A stretch of 64,000 bases of DNA from Brachypodium distachyon (lineage: Eukaryota; Streptophyta; Magnoliopsida; Poales; Poaceae): positions 13,196,501 through 13,260,500 of the forward strand of contig NC_016132.3 of the NCBI RefSeq assembly GCF_000005505.3. The letters are read 5' to 3'. Position 1 is the first letter of the stretch. Each line of letters starts with the position of its first letter. The notes under the pieces were generated by a model that was given only the letters and a program-made list of their open reading frames with translations, was not told where the DNA came from and did no database searches. This document shows positions 45,139-57,569 of this stretch, piece after piece. The translations under genes were made by a program, and so were the position numbers.

Positions 45139-47078
45139 GGAGGTCTTACTATTGGCACCCATATTCCTTTGATGCATAGAGTCTCCCATCGCCTACCGAC
45201 ATTTTACCGACAAATTTGTTCTATAGAATCAGCCCCCCCACAGCACCTCGCCAGTTGCATGGCCATTCTCCATTGAGCATGATCAACTAAGTTTGGTATA
45301 TCAGAGTCTATAGTTCCTCTTTTCCCTCCTCTTGTTGCTACTCCTGAGTCCGGACCCTTGTTTGGACAAACTTTACACACAATTCTTGGATCATTAGGTT
45401 CCTTCATTTGCTACTATCACTTCCCATCATTGCTTGCATGAACCTGAGCAATTATTTCATCTCTTGCACTCTGCTACCTGCCCCCCATTCATTTCATACA
45501 TTCTGCTTCACCCTGTAGATGACCACTCCTCAAGAAATAAAGCTTCTGATCTTTTTTTAGATGTATGCTATTGTTAGAGAGGGGAGGAAAAGATAAGAAG
45601 ATGCTGGCTGGTTCCTTCATTACATGTACATACACCATATAGCAAAAAACATGAAAACCCATTGGAAGATTTGTTTCAACAGAGGAATGGTTGCACCGTT
45701 TTCGGCATTGGATACAGGTCTAGTTGCCATTTTAGAGGGTATTATGAAGATAGATGGATCTAGAGAGATGATGTAATTTTGGTAGGGAGGTGGTTGGTGA
45801 AGGTGTCATTTTCATATGCTCTGGTGGTCTATGCTGACATTGCTATGAATACATACATGCTGACATTTCTATCTATGAATAAAAATAGCCCCACATTCTT
45901 TCTCATTTCTTTCTACTCTAGTTGCAATTCTTGCAAAGCCTCCATTTATGTGACTTGAAGATCTCAGTTTCATTGCTATTCATAGTACAGGTCTGTTAGT
46001 TCTGATTATCCTTGACATAGGTTGCAAAAATAATGCCATTTGAATGGTATATACTCTAATTTTTCAAGGTAGCTTATTTGTCAGAACTGTGCAACAGTCA
46101 ACACTTAGCTCAGCAGTAATGCTGGTAGACTGTTTTTTCGAAACCAACATTCCGAGGGCGCCTCAGTAAATTTCCATAGAGCTACGTGTGTGCGTAATCT
46201 GAGGGCGGGAAAGGGCATTGTTTGCTTGAATTTTGGATCTTGTCACCATCAAAACAACTCTTGTTTTTCTTGCTGAAATTTAGGCCCTCTCTTTTTGCAT
46301 GCTAGGGTTGTGAAGAGAACCAGTGTGTGTCTCTAGCTTGTTGTTTGTGGCTGGCCAGGAACACTTGTCATCTAGTAGGCAGCCAGCAAGGGAGCAGTCA
46401 GCAAAGCACTGTAGTTTGTCACAGCTGTCCTTCCCTAGGAGGAAGAGAGCAAGGGAAGACTTTTCATCTCTAGATCCAAGAAGATTCCCAGCCACATACA
46501 CACCATAATTTTTAATTGTCTTAGGTTATGTGGCACTTTGACTATGAATCATAGTGCTGCATTTTGCACAATATATGGTCAAATGTTGGTTGTCTTTTGT
46601 AAAGAGTGGTAGATTTGCAGGACACTCAAACTATGGTCTGCATTTCCAAAGAGTGGTAGATTTGCAGCTACCTTCGTAATTTCAGGTAAATTCCATTCTG
46701 CAACATATATTTGTCGCAAAAGTACCACATTCATTTTTTGGTTTGAAACGCATTTCGTAGACACTCAGATCTTTCTCCTGGCAATATGGGCCCACATAAC
46801 AGGTGGGCCCTCTCTTTTACATTCTTTCTCCCACCTTGACATGCCTCCACGAAGCTTGCTCACTGCTGCTTACAGGTGGGCCTTAATGTTTTCTCTACGG
46901 AATCCTCCTATTGACACTTAATACTGATGACCTGGAAATCTAAGTTGCTGACGCCCATCAAAATGGTCTAAGGGTGGTGCCAAACTGTCCTTGAAACGCC
47001 TAAACTAGCATTCTAGCAAGCAACGGTATGGTTTTCACTGGGACACTGGGCACAGCTACACTGGTGTCTCCTATACAG
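45139..47078. other. 3' UTR of TTL copy 3 and spacer to PTAC14
   Basis: TTL (plus strand) and PTAC14 (minus strand) converge here. aataaa-like signals occur near 45536 (aagaaataaagcttc) and 45880 (gaataaaaat). A short direct repeat (aaagagtggtagatttgcag) lies at about 46600 and 46649. No coding region is seen. Confidence 0.45.
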
Positions 47079-50000
47079 CTAGAACAAAATTCTATCCTGG
47101 TAGATCTCCAACGAATCGATGATTTTCCGTAAGAGCAGCTTCCGGTGTAGCCGGTACCTGCGCATCCCACAGCAGAAGGTGTACTGTTGTTAGTAAGCCA
47201 GTGTTAAAGAATAAAATGTTTGATGATATAAGGTACCGTTGGCTAGTTCACATACTTGATTGCAATTTCACGTGTTTTCCTGATAGGCTCGTCCGTATCT
47301 GGAACACACAATTTCAGTTTCAGTTCCGGTTGTAGGTGTTCGTCCGCAAATACTAGGGATCAAGAAGCATGTTACCTAAAATCTGTTCGTCTTGTTGGAT
47401 CGTGGTCGAGAAAGACTCCGACATCTTCCGCAATTCCTCTTGCAAGGCCTGAGCGGATTTTCTTTCCACGCTTGGTATGGCAGGAAGGTCCCCATCTGAC
47501 CATGTTGGCAAAGTTCTTGCTGCTGCCACCACTCCTCCATCAACAAAGTTACTTTCTCCTGAGGTCAATGCGGCTGCAAGCAAACACACATAGGAAAAAT
47601 TCAAATCAAAATGATGTTGATCAAGCCATCTTTGCAAAATTATTCCCAAATAATTTTGTGCTTCCTACCATTGTGGCACAGTTCATCATGCAGACCAGCT
47701 ATATTGAAGACTGATAAGAAGGAATCCAGATGAATCTTAGCAGGGCTCGAGAAGTTTATAAGCTCCCAAGGATTCTGCAGAATTCGTTGTGCACAAAAAA
47801 ACCATGTAAGTTCAGGAAATAGTAAAACATGAGAGGTACTGTAAAAATGCCAAGCGGTAGCAGCAGGACACAGTGCAAGGCTTGTTTCCTATAAGGATCA
47901 TAATCTCAGAAATGCAAATCTAACTGACAAAATATTTCTTAGTATCGACAAATCGGAAAGGAACTGACAGGAAATATGAACCATCAAATGCATACCGTTG
48001 GTGATGAGAAGCCATATCTTTGCATTAACATGCTGTTTATGCCACTCATATAATTGATTGTCATCTGTAAAAAGACAAAGAATGCAATAAGGGAAGTGCT
48101 TTAATTTTTTCAAAGAACAGACACTGCGAGAACAGCATACTTTAAGTGACTCTCATAGAAAAAGTTCATGCAAAGAACTGAAGCGAACAAAATGCTATAT
48201 ATATCAATTAGCTAGCACATGATTAACAGAGCAGAGACCAAGGCGGCTAATGGATCTGCCAGCGATTAACCTTGAGATAAAATGATTGCAGATTACACAC
48301 TATATTTTCTGTAGACAAGATATGGAGCACGCCTTAGTTGTGCCACTAGAAAATAAAACATAAGTGGTCTTAAACCAAGGGGCATCTCCAGCTTGTCTCA
48401 GGGGCGGAGCCAGCGGCCTGGGGCGTGAGATTAATTTCCTTGCTAAATTATGAAGGGATTCACATTTGACCTGGGTTTTCTCCTTAATTTCTTTTTTTTT
48501 CAACTGCTACACAGTAAATTGGCCCTCCTCTTGACTAAATCCTGCCTCCGCCACTGCAGCTTGTGTGACAGCGTAAAAAAAACCATCCAAAGGAAATTTG
48601 GTTTCAGACTAATCGTGTTTTATAATAAATATAGTTAAAGCGAGCAAAGCTTGAGGCACAAAGAAGTGCAGTATAGTCTCTAAACAGTACCTCATCTCCT
48701 TTTTTGACAGCGTGACCAGCCTTAATCATAACTTCAAGCATACGATCTTTGAAACGCCAGTGCAGGAAACAGTTAGCATCAGGTGAGTGATTCAGCATAT
48801 CTGGAAAAAACAGAGAAATTGTAAGGCATGCTTGACCGTCAGGTGTTCATAATCAGAACAATAGAATGTGCTAGCTGCAAGAAGTCAGAAGAATACAGTT
48901 TTGAATTATGTGACCTTTGAAAACTGGAAAGCATTTTAAAGTGACTATCACAACTGAGCGTAAGGAATAAAGCAAAGCATCGGTGGTGAAATATAACAAT
49001 GCATCTCAGTTATGGTTCTTACCACAACAGAATATGAGCATGCAGAAGCAATGCTGCTATTATAATGCATGTTATCTAGGATCAGTTTGTAACTTTTCAT
49101 TAATTATCACAAACCAACTATGCACCAGAATGATATAATAATAAACAAACAAGCATAAGAGTATTCAACAGCACAAAAAAAATAGAGTAAATAATTCCAA
49201 GTGCATGGTTTGACCATAGCCTTGTGATCATCTCCCAGCTCTACACACTAGAGTTCTATTGCTGATTTTAGACTGAAAAGTGAGTAAACAGGGAAAATAT
49301 GAATAAAAAGGTACCAGCATAAGGAGCTAGGATATTTGCATCTTGCATGAAGGCTCCCATTCTCAGCTTCATGTTGAAAGAACGAGACTGGACAATGCTC
49401 AATGCCCAGAGAAATCTCTCGTGGTCAGGGGCAAGACGCTTTAGCTTTAGAGGGATTGCTTTGTGCTGGACATTACCCATCAAGCTGTGTTAGAGGTATC
49501 CAAGCCAGCAAAGCAGATAAAATAGTACAAAAGTGTACCCAATGTTTCTGCCAAAAATCAACTGCTCGCTTCTGGAGTTTTAACATTTCTGAGGACAGGT
49601 CTTGGTCTTCCAGTTCCATTAGATCCTCCTGCAAGACAGGCAGGAAAAATTCATTCAGATTTAGAATCAGGTATGAGTAGCTTCCATCTCAAAACAACGG
49701 CAGAGCAGGAGTTTCACCTAAGTTAGCTAGAATACCTTCGGTGCCAGGAGCAAGCTGGTGCATTCATCGCCACTAGGCAAAAAATCACTGTATAACTGCC
49801 AAAAGTTGCCTTGTACATCAAATGCATAGAGAAGGAGGCAGGCCAATCTTAGATCCCAATCTGTCTGCAAAGAATACAAATTACATTAACCTGCAGTCCA
49901 CATCTCTATTGATTACTGAAGCTTTGAAACTAAACGAAGAAAACAGGATTCATCTAATCTCCTTCCTTTTTATCCAATTTAGCTGTAAGGATGAATTTCA

Positions 50001-51703
50001 GAAGCATGTAGATGGAATGTGCAGTAAAATTGCTCTCGAGTCCCAATTACAAAGTGCTCATCAGAATTGCTGTAGAAATTAAAACCTACAGAACTAGAGT
50101 TGTAGATACAACACAACTTCAATACATCAGAATTTGAGAGCTTTAAAGTTGTTCCAGGGTGTTTCGCATAACCAAACAAAGGAAACATTTAATGTAACAA
50201 TCCCACAACTAGTTAACAAACTGAGTAGTACAACAAATCTGCTTGCTAAATTACAAAATAAATCAGGGGAACTTAATAGTTTGGTTTCTGATGACAACAT
50301 AAGAGCTCATCCATTTACCTCAGGATTTGTTGACTCAATAACATCAAATATAGGATGCCCTAGTGGGATAATGTCAGGAAAAAACATCCAGGGATGTTTC
50401 TTAGTTATAGTCAGCATGAGCTCCAATGGGATCTCCATTATCACCTGGTAGAATAAAAATAATTAGTATATCTGTCAAAAAAATACATGATTGTGCAATA
50501 AACTTAATTTATTATTTAAACAGTAACAGTGTGCACGACCAGCTACATCATTATTTGTGACTAGTCAGTGTGCATCCCCTGGCTAGCCTGCAACGTTTGT
50601 GTTGTTTCTTTTCTTCCTGCAGATGATGTCTGAGGTTGTCTGACAGTGCGGTTTTGGTTGCGGTTTCATTTTAATAAAATGGAGCCCAGGATGGCGTCCC
50701 TGACTCTCAAAAAGAATATATGCACATGTGGCGTCCACGTAGCTAGAATGTTTCTGGTTGAACGTTGAAGCATGAACCCTGCAGTTTTAAAACACTACAT
50801 TTGGCACAAGCAGATACATAGCATAACCAGTCGACCCGTAGGTCAATGATTAGTAGATATATGAATCGTTACGCAGTGTTCATTTTGACAACGCATGCAC
50901 CGAATGAGCAGTGTGCACTGGTACCAGAACATTCAACTGTCGGCACGGCGAGCACAATTCACAATACTTCTTTCTACACAGTAAGTTACAAACGCAGTGT
51001 TCATTTCGACAACGCATGCACCGAATGAGCGATGTGCACTGGTACCAGAACATTCAACTGTCGGCATGGTGAGCACAATTCACAATACTTACTTCTTTCT
51101 ACACACTAAGTTACAAATTTTACCATCCATTCTGAAAGACGGGCAACAGAAAATGAGAGGGGAACTATCATGCAAACAACGAGGAAGTTAAAGGAACTGG
51201 GTTCAGTTTAGTTATACCCTAGCTCTGCGGAGCGGCTCGACGTCCCGGGAAGCATAGACCCCCATCCCATCCGGCCCTTCCAGGAACTCGATCCCGTATG
51301 CGCGCATCATCCGCGCGTACCCAATCCGGTAGAAATCCGGGTCGGCCGCCTCCATCTGCACAGCACATCGTGTTGCCCAAAAACCAAAGCGTCAGCATTC
51401 AGCCTAGCTAAACAGAGAGCGCCGCGATGCCAAGGGGAGGGAGGAACAGGAAAGCACCTCGTCAGGGTAGGGGTCTTCCTCCTGCGGCGGGTCGAGGAGC
51501 CTGAGCGGCGGGTAATCGTGCGCTTCGTCGGCGGATTGCTCGACGGGCGTGGGCGGCGCCGGAGCCGGCGACGGGTCACGGAGGCGCGGGCGGCCGGCGC
51601 GGGGAGGCCGCGCGAGGAGGCGGTGGGCGGGTCCGGCGGAGCGGCTAGCCGGGAATGGGCGCGGGCAGGGGAGCAGGGGAGGGGTGACGACGAGAGTCGC
51701 CAT
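47079..51703 (-). CDS. PTAC14: PTAC14-like SET-domain protein of plastid transcription complex (494 aa, 12 exons)
   Basis: PTAC14 belongs to the plastid transcriptionally active chromosome and is needed for plastid-encoded polymerase activity and chloroplast development. Minus-strand exons: 51703-51458, 51355-51218, 50444-50319, 49864-49736, 49628-49539, 49465-49315, 48800-48691, 48064-47996, 47774-47669, 47573-47376, 47298-47256, 47157-47079; all junctions are GT-AG and in phase. An Arg/Pro/Ala-rich N-terminus looks like a plastid transit peptide. The SET region starts near 100 (EFLEGPDGMGVYASRDVEP), has the NHS motif near 297 (DMLNHSPDANCFLHW) and NYMSG with YGFSSP near 345. A Rubisco-LSMT-type C-terminal helical domain follows (AARTLPTWSDGDLP). 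The end is EIYQDRILF. Length fits the family. The conserved NHS argues that AdoMet binding is kept. Confidence 0.93.
48397..48556. mobile_element. hAT-type MITE in a PTAC14 intron
   Basis: The left end reads ctcaggggcggagccagc and the right end, on the reverse strand, cagtggcggaggcagg, ends typical of a common non-autonomous hAT family. An exact 8-bp target duplication CAGCTTGT flanks it (48389-48396 and 48557-48564). It is about 160 bp long and sits in the intron between exons 7 and 8, where it does not touch the splice sites. Confidence 0.75.
50871..51118. repeat. Tandem duplication, period about 122 bp, in PTAC14 intron 2
   Basis: The segment acgcagtgttcattttgaca, through gcatgcaccgaatgagc, gtaccagaacattcaactgt and tctttctacaca, is repeated once with only a few changes (50871 and 50993). 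It is the largest near-exact repeat in this gene. Confidence 0.85.
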
Positions 51704-52465
51704 TGGAGGGGGGGGAGGAAGAGCTTAAAGAGACGTTATCTATTTAGCGGGCCGCGCTGGAAACTTGATGGTTCACGTTTCCGCCTTTCTGGTCGGAAAG
51801 CGTAAACCTAGTGTGAAAAAGATTTGCGTCCTGAAAACATTTTTGTTTACCTTAATCAGAAAGACAGAAACATGATATATAAAAAAAAGGGGGCTATTTT
51901 TATAGAAACAGCGATTACGTTGTAGACGCACACATATCTTGAGGGTACAACCATCGGCATAACCATCTTTCTCCCTCCAAAGATGAACAGAACACACACA
52001 TCTTGATCGGCTCAGCAATATATACACAAAATGATTTTATTTTATTTTATTGAACTGCAGGGTAATCCAAAGCACTAATTCATTTGTCTAAGTACGGCTA
52101 ACAAGGAGAAATTCTAAGAAAGTAAAACATCTGCTAGAAACTTAGACCCAAAAAATCTCTGGAAAATTACAAACGGGGTCATGACATTTTGATCCCAGAT
52201 AGAAATCTTCTTCTCAACCTTTCTCAAAAACACACGAGGAACTCAGAAAGCCGCTATCCTGCCTTTTCTTTCAGATATATCAACCCCGGTCCCTTTTCCT
52301 TCAAGCTAACGAGAACAAAAAAAGCTTTTGCTGAGCCAGCAGCAGTCAGCACCGATCAAACAGAACCTCTTTCCTCAAGCATTCGGTATGTCATCTACGT
52401 CGAAAATTGACGGGACAGGGAGCTGCAAAGTAAGCGAGAAACCCTTGGCAAAACTGATTGCACTG
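51704..52465. other. PTAC14 promoter and CTP synthase 3' region
   Basis: The two genes are on the same strand, with about 760 bp from the CTP synthase stop to the PTAC14 ATG. The 51750-51900 part is the likely PTAC14 promoter; no clear TATA box was found. No further gene is seen. Confidence 0.45.
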
Positions 52466-55400
52466 TCAATGGTGCATGCCGTTACCGTTGGCATGGCAGG
52501 TTCCATTCGCTACACCATTGGCTTGCTTCTTCGTGTGCCCATTCTGGTGTTCTTGGGGTGTCAAAGAGCCGTTGCTGGGTCTGTGTTTGTCTGCGGCGGT
52601 GTGTCCATTGCAACTGTCTTCCAGCACCTGGTCCAGTTGCCCAGACGATGCGGCGATTAGTCCTGCAGCCAGTGTGGATGTTTGAGCAGATTGTCAATGT
52701 ATGAAGCCTCATACCAGGGACCAAGGTAGTTTCCAATAAGTTTAAAGTAGCTTACCGACAAATGGTGCTGAAGGTTTTGAAGGTGTTGACTTGAACTCCG
52801 GGTGGAATTGGACGCCGATGAAAAAACGGTGATCAGGCATTTCAATGATCTACAGAGAAGGTAAAATATTGGTGAATCAACCAGCATGCTGAAGCACATG
52901 GTAAGAATTTCTTGGTTCTGAATTATACCTCCATTCTCCTTCCAGTCTCGTCTTTTCCAACAAACTTAAGTCCCGCATTTTCAAATATTGGCACCATATC
53001 AGGATTTACCTGCAGACGCGGTTTACAAAACAAACAAAAAATATGGTAAAAAAGGAATCGAAAATCCTGTTAGCGAAATAGGAAAGATGATTAGCATACC
53101 TCATATCTGTGTCGATGTCTCTCATCTACATAGTTCACATTACCATAGCTAAGATATCAAAACAGAACACATGAGTGGGCAAGCAGCAGTGTCAACACAG
53201 GGAGCTTACAATAGAAACATGAAGTTAAGCAAGGGAATGTGCAGACTCACAGCTTAGCAGATTTGCAGTCAGTAACCTTGAAAAATGTCCTCCTTGATCC
53301 AAGGCGCATGGTCCCACCCATATGGGTCTTGGAACCCTAAAAGAAGTACTATAAGATCGTAGGAATCATATTTCAGCTAAAAGAAGTTTCTGGTTTATTG
53401 ATAAAACTAAGCGCGATATGCTCGATACAGAAAAAAATGCCACATCTGTGCAGACAAATAATTGTCCCTGTAAGTTGGTGCTGGTTGTGGCCTTGTGGGT
53501 AGAGGTGGCCTGTCATATGTGAGTTAGCTATCTGTACTGAGCACAAAGATTACCTCTGGCATAAAAATAACACATGGAGTCTTCGTGTTGGGATCAAATT
53601 CAGTGCTGTCCGCATCAGGGAAGTTCATAACATGCCGCGCAAACTCTACAACAGCAAGCTGCATGCCAAGACATATACCAAGATAGGGGACATTGTTTTC
53701 ACGGGCATACTGAGCAGCCAGTATTTTTCCTTTAACACCTCTGTCTCCAAAGCCACCGGGTACTAAAACACCATCAGCACCCTGGAATGAAAATCTTCAG
53801 GCGAGTACAGAATTGTATATTTAGCAATTTTCAGGCATAAACTACTCACCCTCAATAAACTCCAGGCTGTGTTGTAAGCATCAGGTGCCTATAAAGATTA
53901 ACCACTGGCAGGTAAGGAAATAAAGTACAGAGTAAAAACTAAAGATACTGCTGCATACTATGAGATCAAACCTCAGTGGCAGTTGAATCCTCGAGATCAG
54001 CGGAAGCAACCCAATCAACAACTAGTTTTCTGTGGCAAAAGACAGAAGCATGCAAAAGAGCCTACAAAAAAAGTTGAAAAATAAAAAAGGTTGGATAATA
54101 ATGAAAGATTAACAACAGGACTGAAACAATGACCACGATGACCATCTCACCTTTAACACAGAAAGGTATGAATCAGATAGACCAGTGTACTTTCCAACCA
54201 TGGCAATTCTGACCTGAAACAACGGTACAAGTTAATTGGGCCTAAGTAAAGGTTCGGGATAGATATAACAAATATGAAGGTCAAACAGAAACAGACTTTA
54301 TCCTGTAATGTGTCATATAAAGTAGCCCTTGCCACCCATTCCTCCAACTTCGGCTCCCGAACAGCACTGCAAACGTTAGAAACAAGTATTTAGAATACCA
54401 AATAGCAGCATGACATCTTTGAAAGAAATTATCAGTAAGGTACAACAAACAAACCTGCCGAGATTCAGAACATTAAGAATAGCATTGTGTGCGTTTTGGT
54501 CCTACATGGCAAATGAATATATCAAGCATAGCGCACAGGGTAAAATTTACATTGGTACATACAGAATGAGATATGATATACCCGTAATAGCAAAGGGATA
54601 CGCCAAATATTTGAAACATCATAGAGAGTGAAAATATTAGCAGCCTGCAACCAAAAGAACCGATTATCAAGTAGAGCAATTAGCTGCAGGTGTGGATTAT
54701 ATGTTGCAGGAAAGGTACCGGCACATGACAAAACTGAGAGAGTTTATCTTTCACATTTTCCTCCAACTCCTGTCAACAATGAGCATGGAGAATTTGATAA
54801 GTCAAAAGAGGGTGAGAAACATGATAAAGTTAAATGGGTGCATTGACTAACCTTAGTACTGCGACAAGCTAAAATATTTGGCGTGAGACCAAGTCCTCTC
54901 AGACCACGTACACTGTGTTGAGTTGGTTTAGTTTTCTACAGTAACAGAAATTGCAGATGCAAATCATACAACAGTCAGAAAAAACATGATGAACTATGCT
55001 TAATTACAAGTTACGACAACTGACCACAATTACCAGAGCAAAAACTAGCAATATGAATTGATTGAGAAGTTTAATTACCTGCTCACCGACAACATTCAAA
55101 ACCGGAACAAGACTGACATGTACCAAACAGAAATTACCAGCACCTGGCAAATAAATAACATGGAAATACTGTTATAAGCCCCATCATTTAGAAGAGATGA
55201 TGCAATATTTAGTGAGTAATTTCCTCACCAACACGATAAGAAAATTGACCTAGAGCCTCGATAAATGGCATGGATTCAATATCCCCTGTAACATATAACA
55301 TATCATTATGTTACAAGAAGACTACAGCTTCAAAATGAACTGTAAGAAAAGAATAAAGCATCTAAAATGAACAAAATTTTAAAAGAGATATCTCTTTCTA

Positions 55401-57363
55401 CCTATAGTGCCACCCAGTTCAATTACACAGACATCAGCTGGTCCCTCCTTGCCATCAACAGGAACCGCTGCAACACGCTCAATCCAGTCTTGTATGGCAT
55501 TTGTGATGTGTGGGACAACCTTAAAAGTAAAATTGATCGGATAGGTTAGAATGCTGAAAAGTGAACAACTTAAATCATCAATTTCAACCAAAGAAACAGA
55601 GATGAGCCTAGAGGAAGTGGCTTGCACCTGCACAGTCTTTCCCAGGTATTCTCCCTTTCTCTCTTTCTCAAGAACAGACTGCCATCAACCATCAAGCAGA
55701 ATTAGTTCAACAAATAAGCAGGAACAGGTTATTTTGCAACTATTAGAAACATATTTACAACAGCACATCTTCCACATTCCTGTACTCTCAGTTTCTCACG
55801 TACTCATGTGGTTAAATATAAGTTATGCTGTTAACTTGACATCCATGAATGAGATAACCATAAAATTTTATTCTAAGATGTTACAGGACATCAACATCAG
55901 AATGCAAGAAGCTTTAAATTATGTTTGATGGTTATGTAACAGAGGAAGTGGATAAGAAGCTAATGAAGCCTTGTAGGACCAAGTCATATGTGAAGACTAA
56001 TAGATTGAACAGATGTTAAAATATAGTCAGCTCGTTAGCATGTCTATTATCTGAGCCTACTAAAATTTGACATAACCCTGAACAAGGAGGTACTAGTACT
56101 TTGCACACCTGGTAGATCTTTCCAGTAGTTATGTTGTTGTCGCGAGTCAGTTTAATGTCAAGAAATCTCTCATAGTTTCCGAGATCCAAGTCCACCTGCA
56201 GTCATCAGTGGAGAATGATAATACATCGAATGGACATATATATGCTAACATGGACACATTAATGGCTTGGTCAGATTCATGTACCTCGCCGCCATCATCT
56301 AGCACAAACACTTCGCCGTGTTCAAAAGGAGACATAGTTCCAGCATCGGTGTTAAGGTAAGGATCTGCACATTTGGGTGATACAGTTAGAACATGTCAAC
56401 CTTACAAAGATATAAGTAATCATTTAAAACATTCAGCTAAGCAATAGCTAGCACTGCACCAATGCTACACCACAAAATATTACCACACAGGACAAAAGGA
56501 GGATTTCTTTCCAATAATATAAATAAACAGCCACAAAGGGCCAAAGAGAAGGAGGGTGTAGTTAACTAGAAAATGATAGCAATGGTAGTATAAGAAACTA
56601 ATACACGTGTATCCAACGTGTAGTCTACGTGTATCCAATGGATGAATTGGATGATAGGATATCCAAATAAGCCTTCCGTGGCGCTGCGACATCGAGAATC
56701 CCTCCAAAAACATACGAAGCCTCCGACACAGAAACAAGAAAGGGAGGGATAACCTAGTGCGGTAGTTCTTTAGACTTATCCTAGCCACCTTGTTCCCTTG
56801 AGCTAAAACAGCATGGGAAATCCAACCCAAGCTAACCCTTGATCCTTTCCTCTCGGCCTGATTCATATCAATTTGATCCATTGGCAAGTCAGAAACAAAC
56901 AGCGGATCAAAAAAAGTGTGTTTGGGGGTGAAACGCTACTGTTCAGACCCTGTGATTTCAAAATCTTGAGGCCGCGCAAGGCAGCACCCAACGCAGAGCT
57001 CCTAAACGGGGAGGGAGAATGGGCTCCTACTCGCTGAAATTGCTGTTCCGTAAATAACGAACTCTCCTCTAAAATCTAAGTATCTTCTCTCTCTCAATAT
57101 TTCTCAAACACACAGGACGAATCGATTAGATCAATCCTGGGCAAGGGGGGTAATCTTAGAACACGTGTATGAACCGCCCCCCATTATCCAATCTCCCGCG
57201 GCCGGCCTGAGCGGAGCGGGGGGGTTACGAACGGGGACGACGTACCGATCTTGATGGACGTAATGCGGAGGCCGCACGCCTTGAGCACGACGCCGATGCT
57301 GCTGGCCGTCACCCCCTTCCCGAGGCCGCTCACCACGCCGCCGGTCACCAGGACGTACTTCAT
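52466..57363 (-). CDS. CTPS: CTP synthase (605 aa, 21 exons)
   Basis: It makes CTP from UTP with ATP and glutamine in the cytosol. Minus-strand exons: 57363-57246, 56364-56285, 56195-56109, 55678-55628, 55519-55402, 55285-55229, 55143-55079, 54935-54852, 54769-54719, 54644-54582, 54501-54455, 54366-54297, 54213-54151, 54061-53972, 53888-53850, 53781-53554, 53336-53251, 53148-53100, 53009-52929, 52849-52756, 52662-52466; all in phase. The synthase domain starts [20 protein letters not shown] with the P-loop Lys16 and continues with [20 protein letters not shown]. The glutamine amidotransferase domain has PGGFGDRG and GICLGMQ; the triad is Cys398, His525 and Glu527 (FHPEF). The last 66 residues are Asn/Gly/His-rich, a plant-type tail. 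The exon 12 donor is AAA|GTCTGT, weaker than the others. Start chosen at the ATG giving the family's N-terminus; no in-frame ATG lies upstream. Confidence 0.95.
56365..57245 (-). other. CTP synthase intron 1, probably with a transposon fragment
   Basis: This is the longest intron of the gene (881 bp). Part of it (about 56590-56890) has a long minus-strand open frame and repeated gtgtatccaa units (tacgtgtatccaatgg), which suggests an old retroelement piece, but I could not identify the family. It is spliced out by normal GT-AG borders. Confidence 0.35.
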
Positions 57364-57561
57364 CTCTCGCGAATCTCCCGCCGCGCGCGCCTCCTCCTCC
57401 TCCTCTGCCTCGCCCGCGCCCGCCTCCTCGCCGCGATTCGTCCGGCCGCTCTTGGCGGTGCCCGCGCGCGTGGGGTTCAAGCGCGCAGCCGTCGGGGAGA
57501 GGGACAGAGGGTGGGAAGCGGCGCAGGGGATAGAAGGAGGAAGGGGGGGAGGGCTTTCGAC

Positions 57562-57569
57562 TATTTATA
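57562..57569 (-). promoter_or_regulatory. TATA box of CTP synthase
   Basis: The minus strand reads agTATAAATAgtcg about 200 bp upstream of the ATG, which fits a core promoter with a leader of about 170 bp rich in G and A. Confidence 0.6.

Noticed and set aside
57364..57480. Upstream extension of CTP synthase by about 39 codons
   Set aside because: The frame is open upstream but has no ATG there (the first codon would be TTG), and MKYVLVTGG is the standard start of the family.
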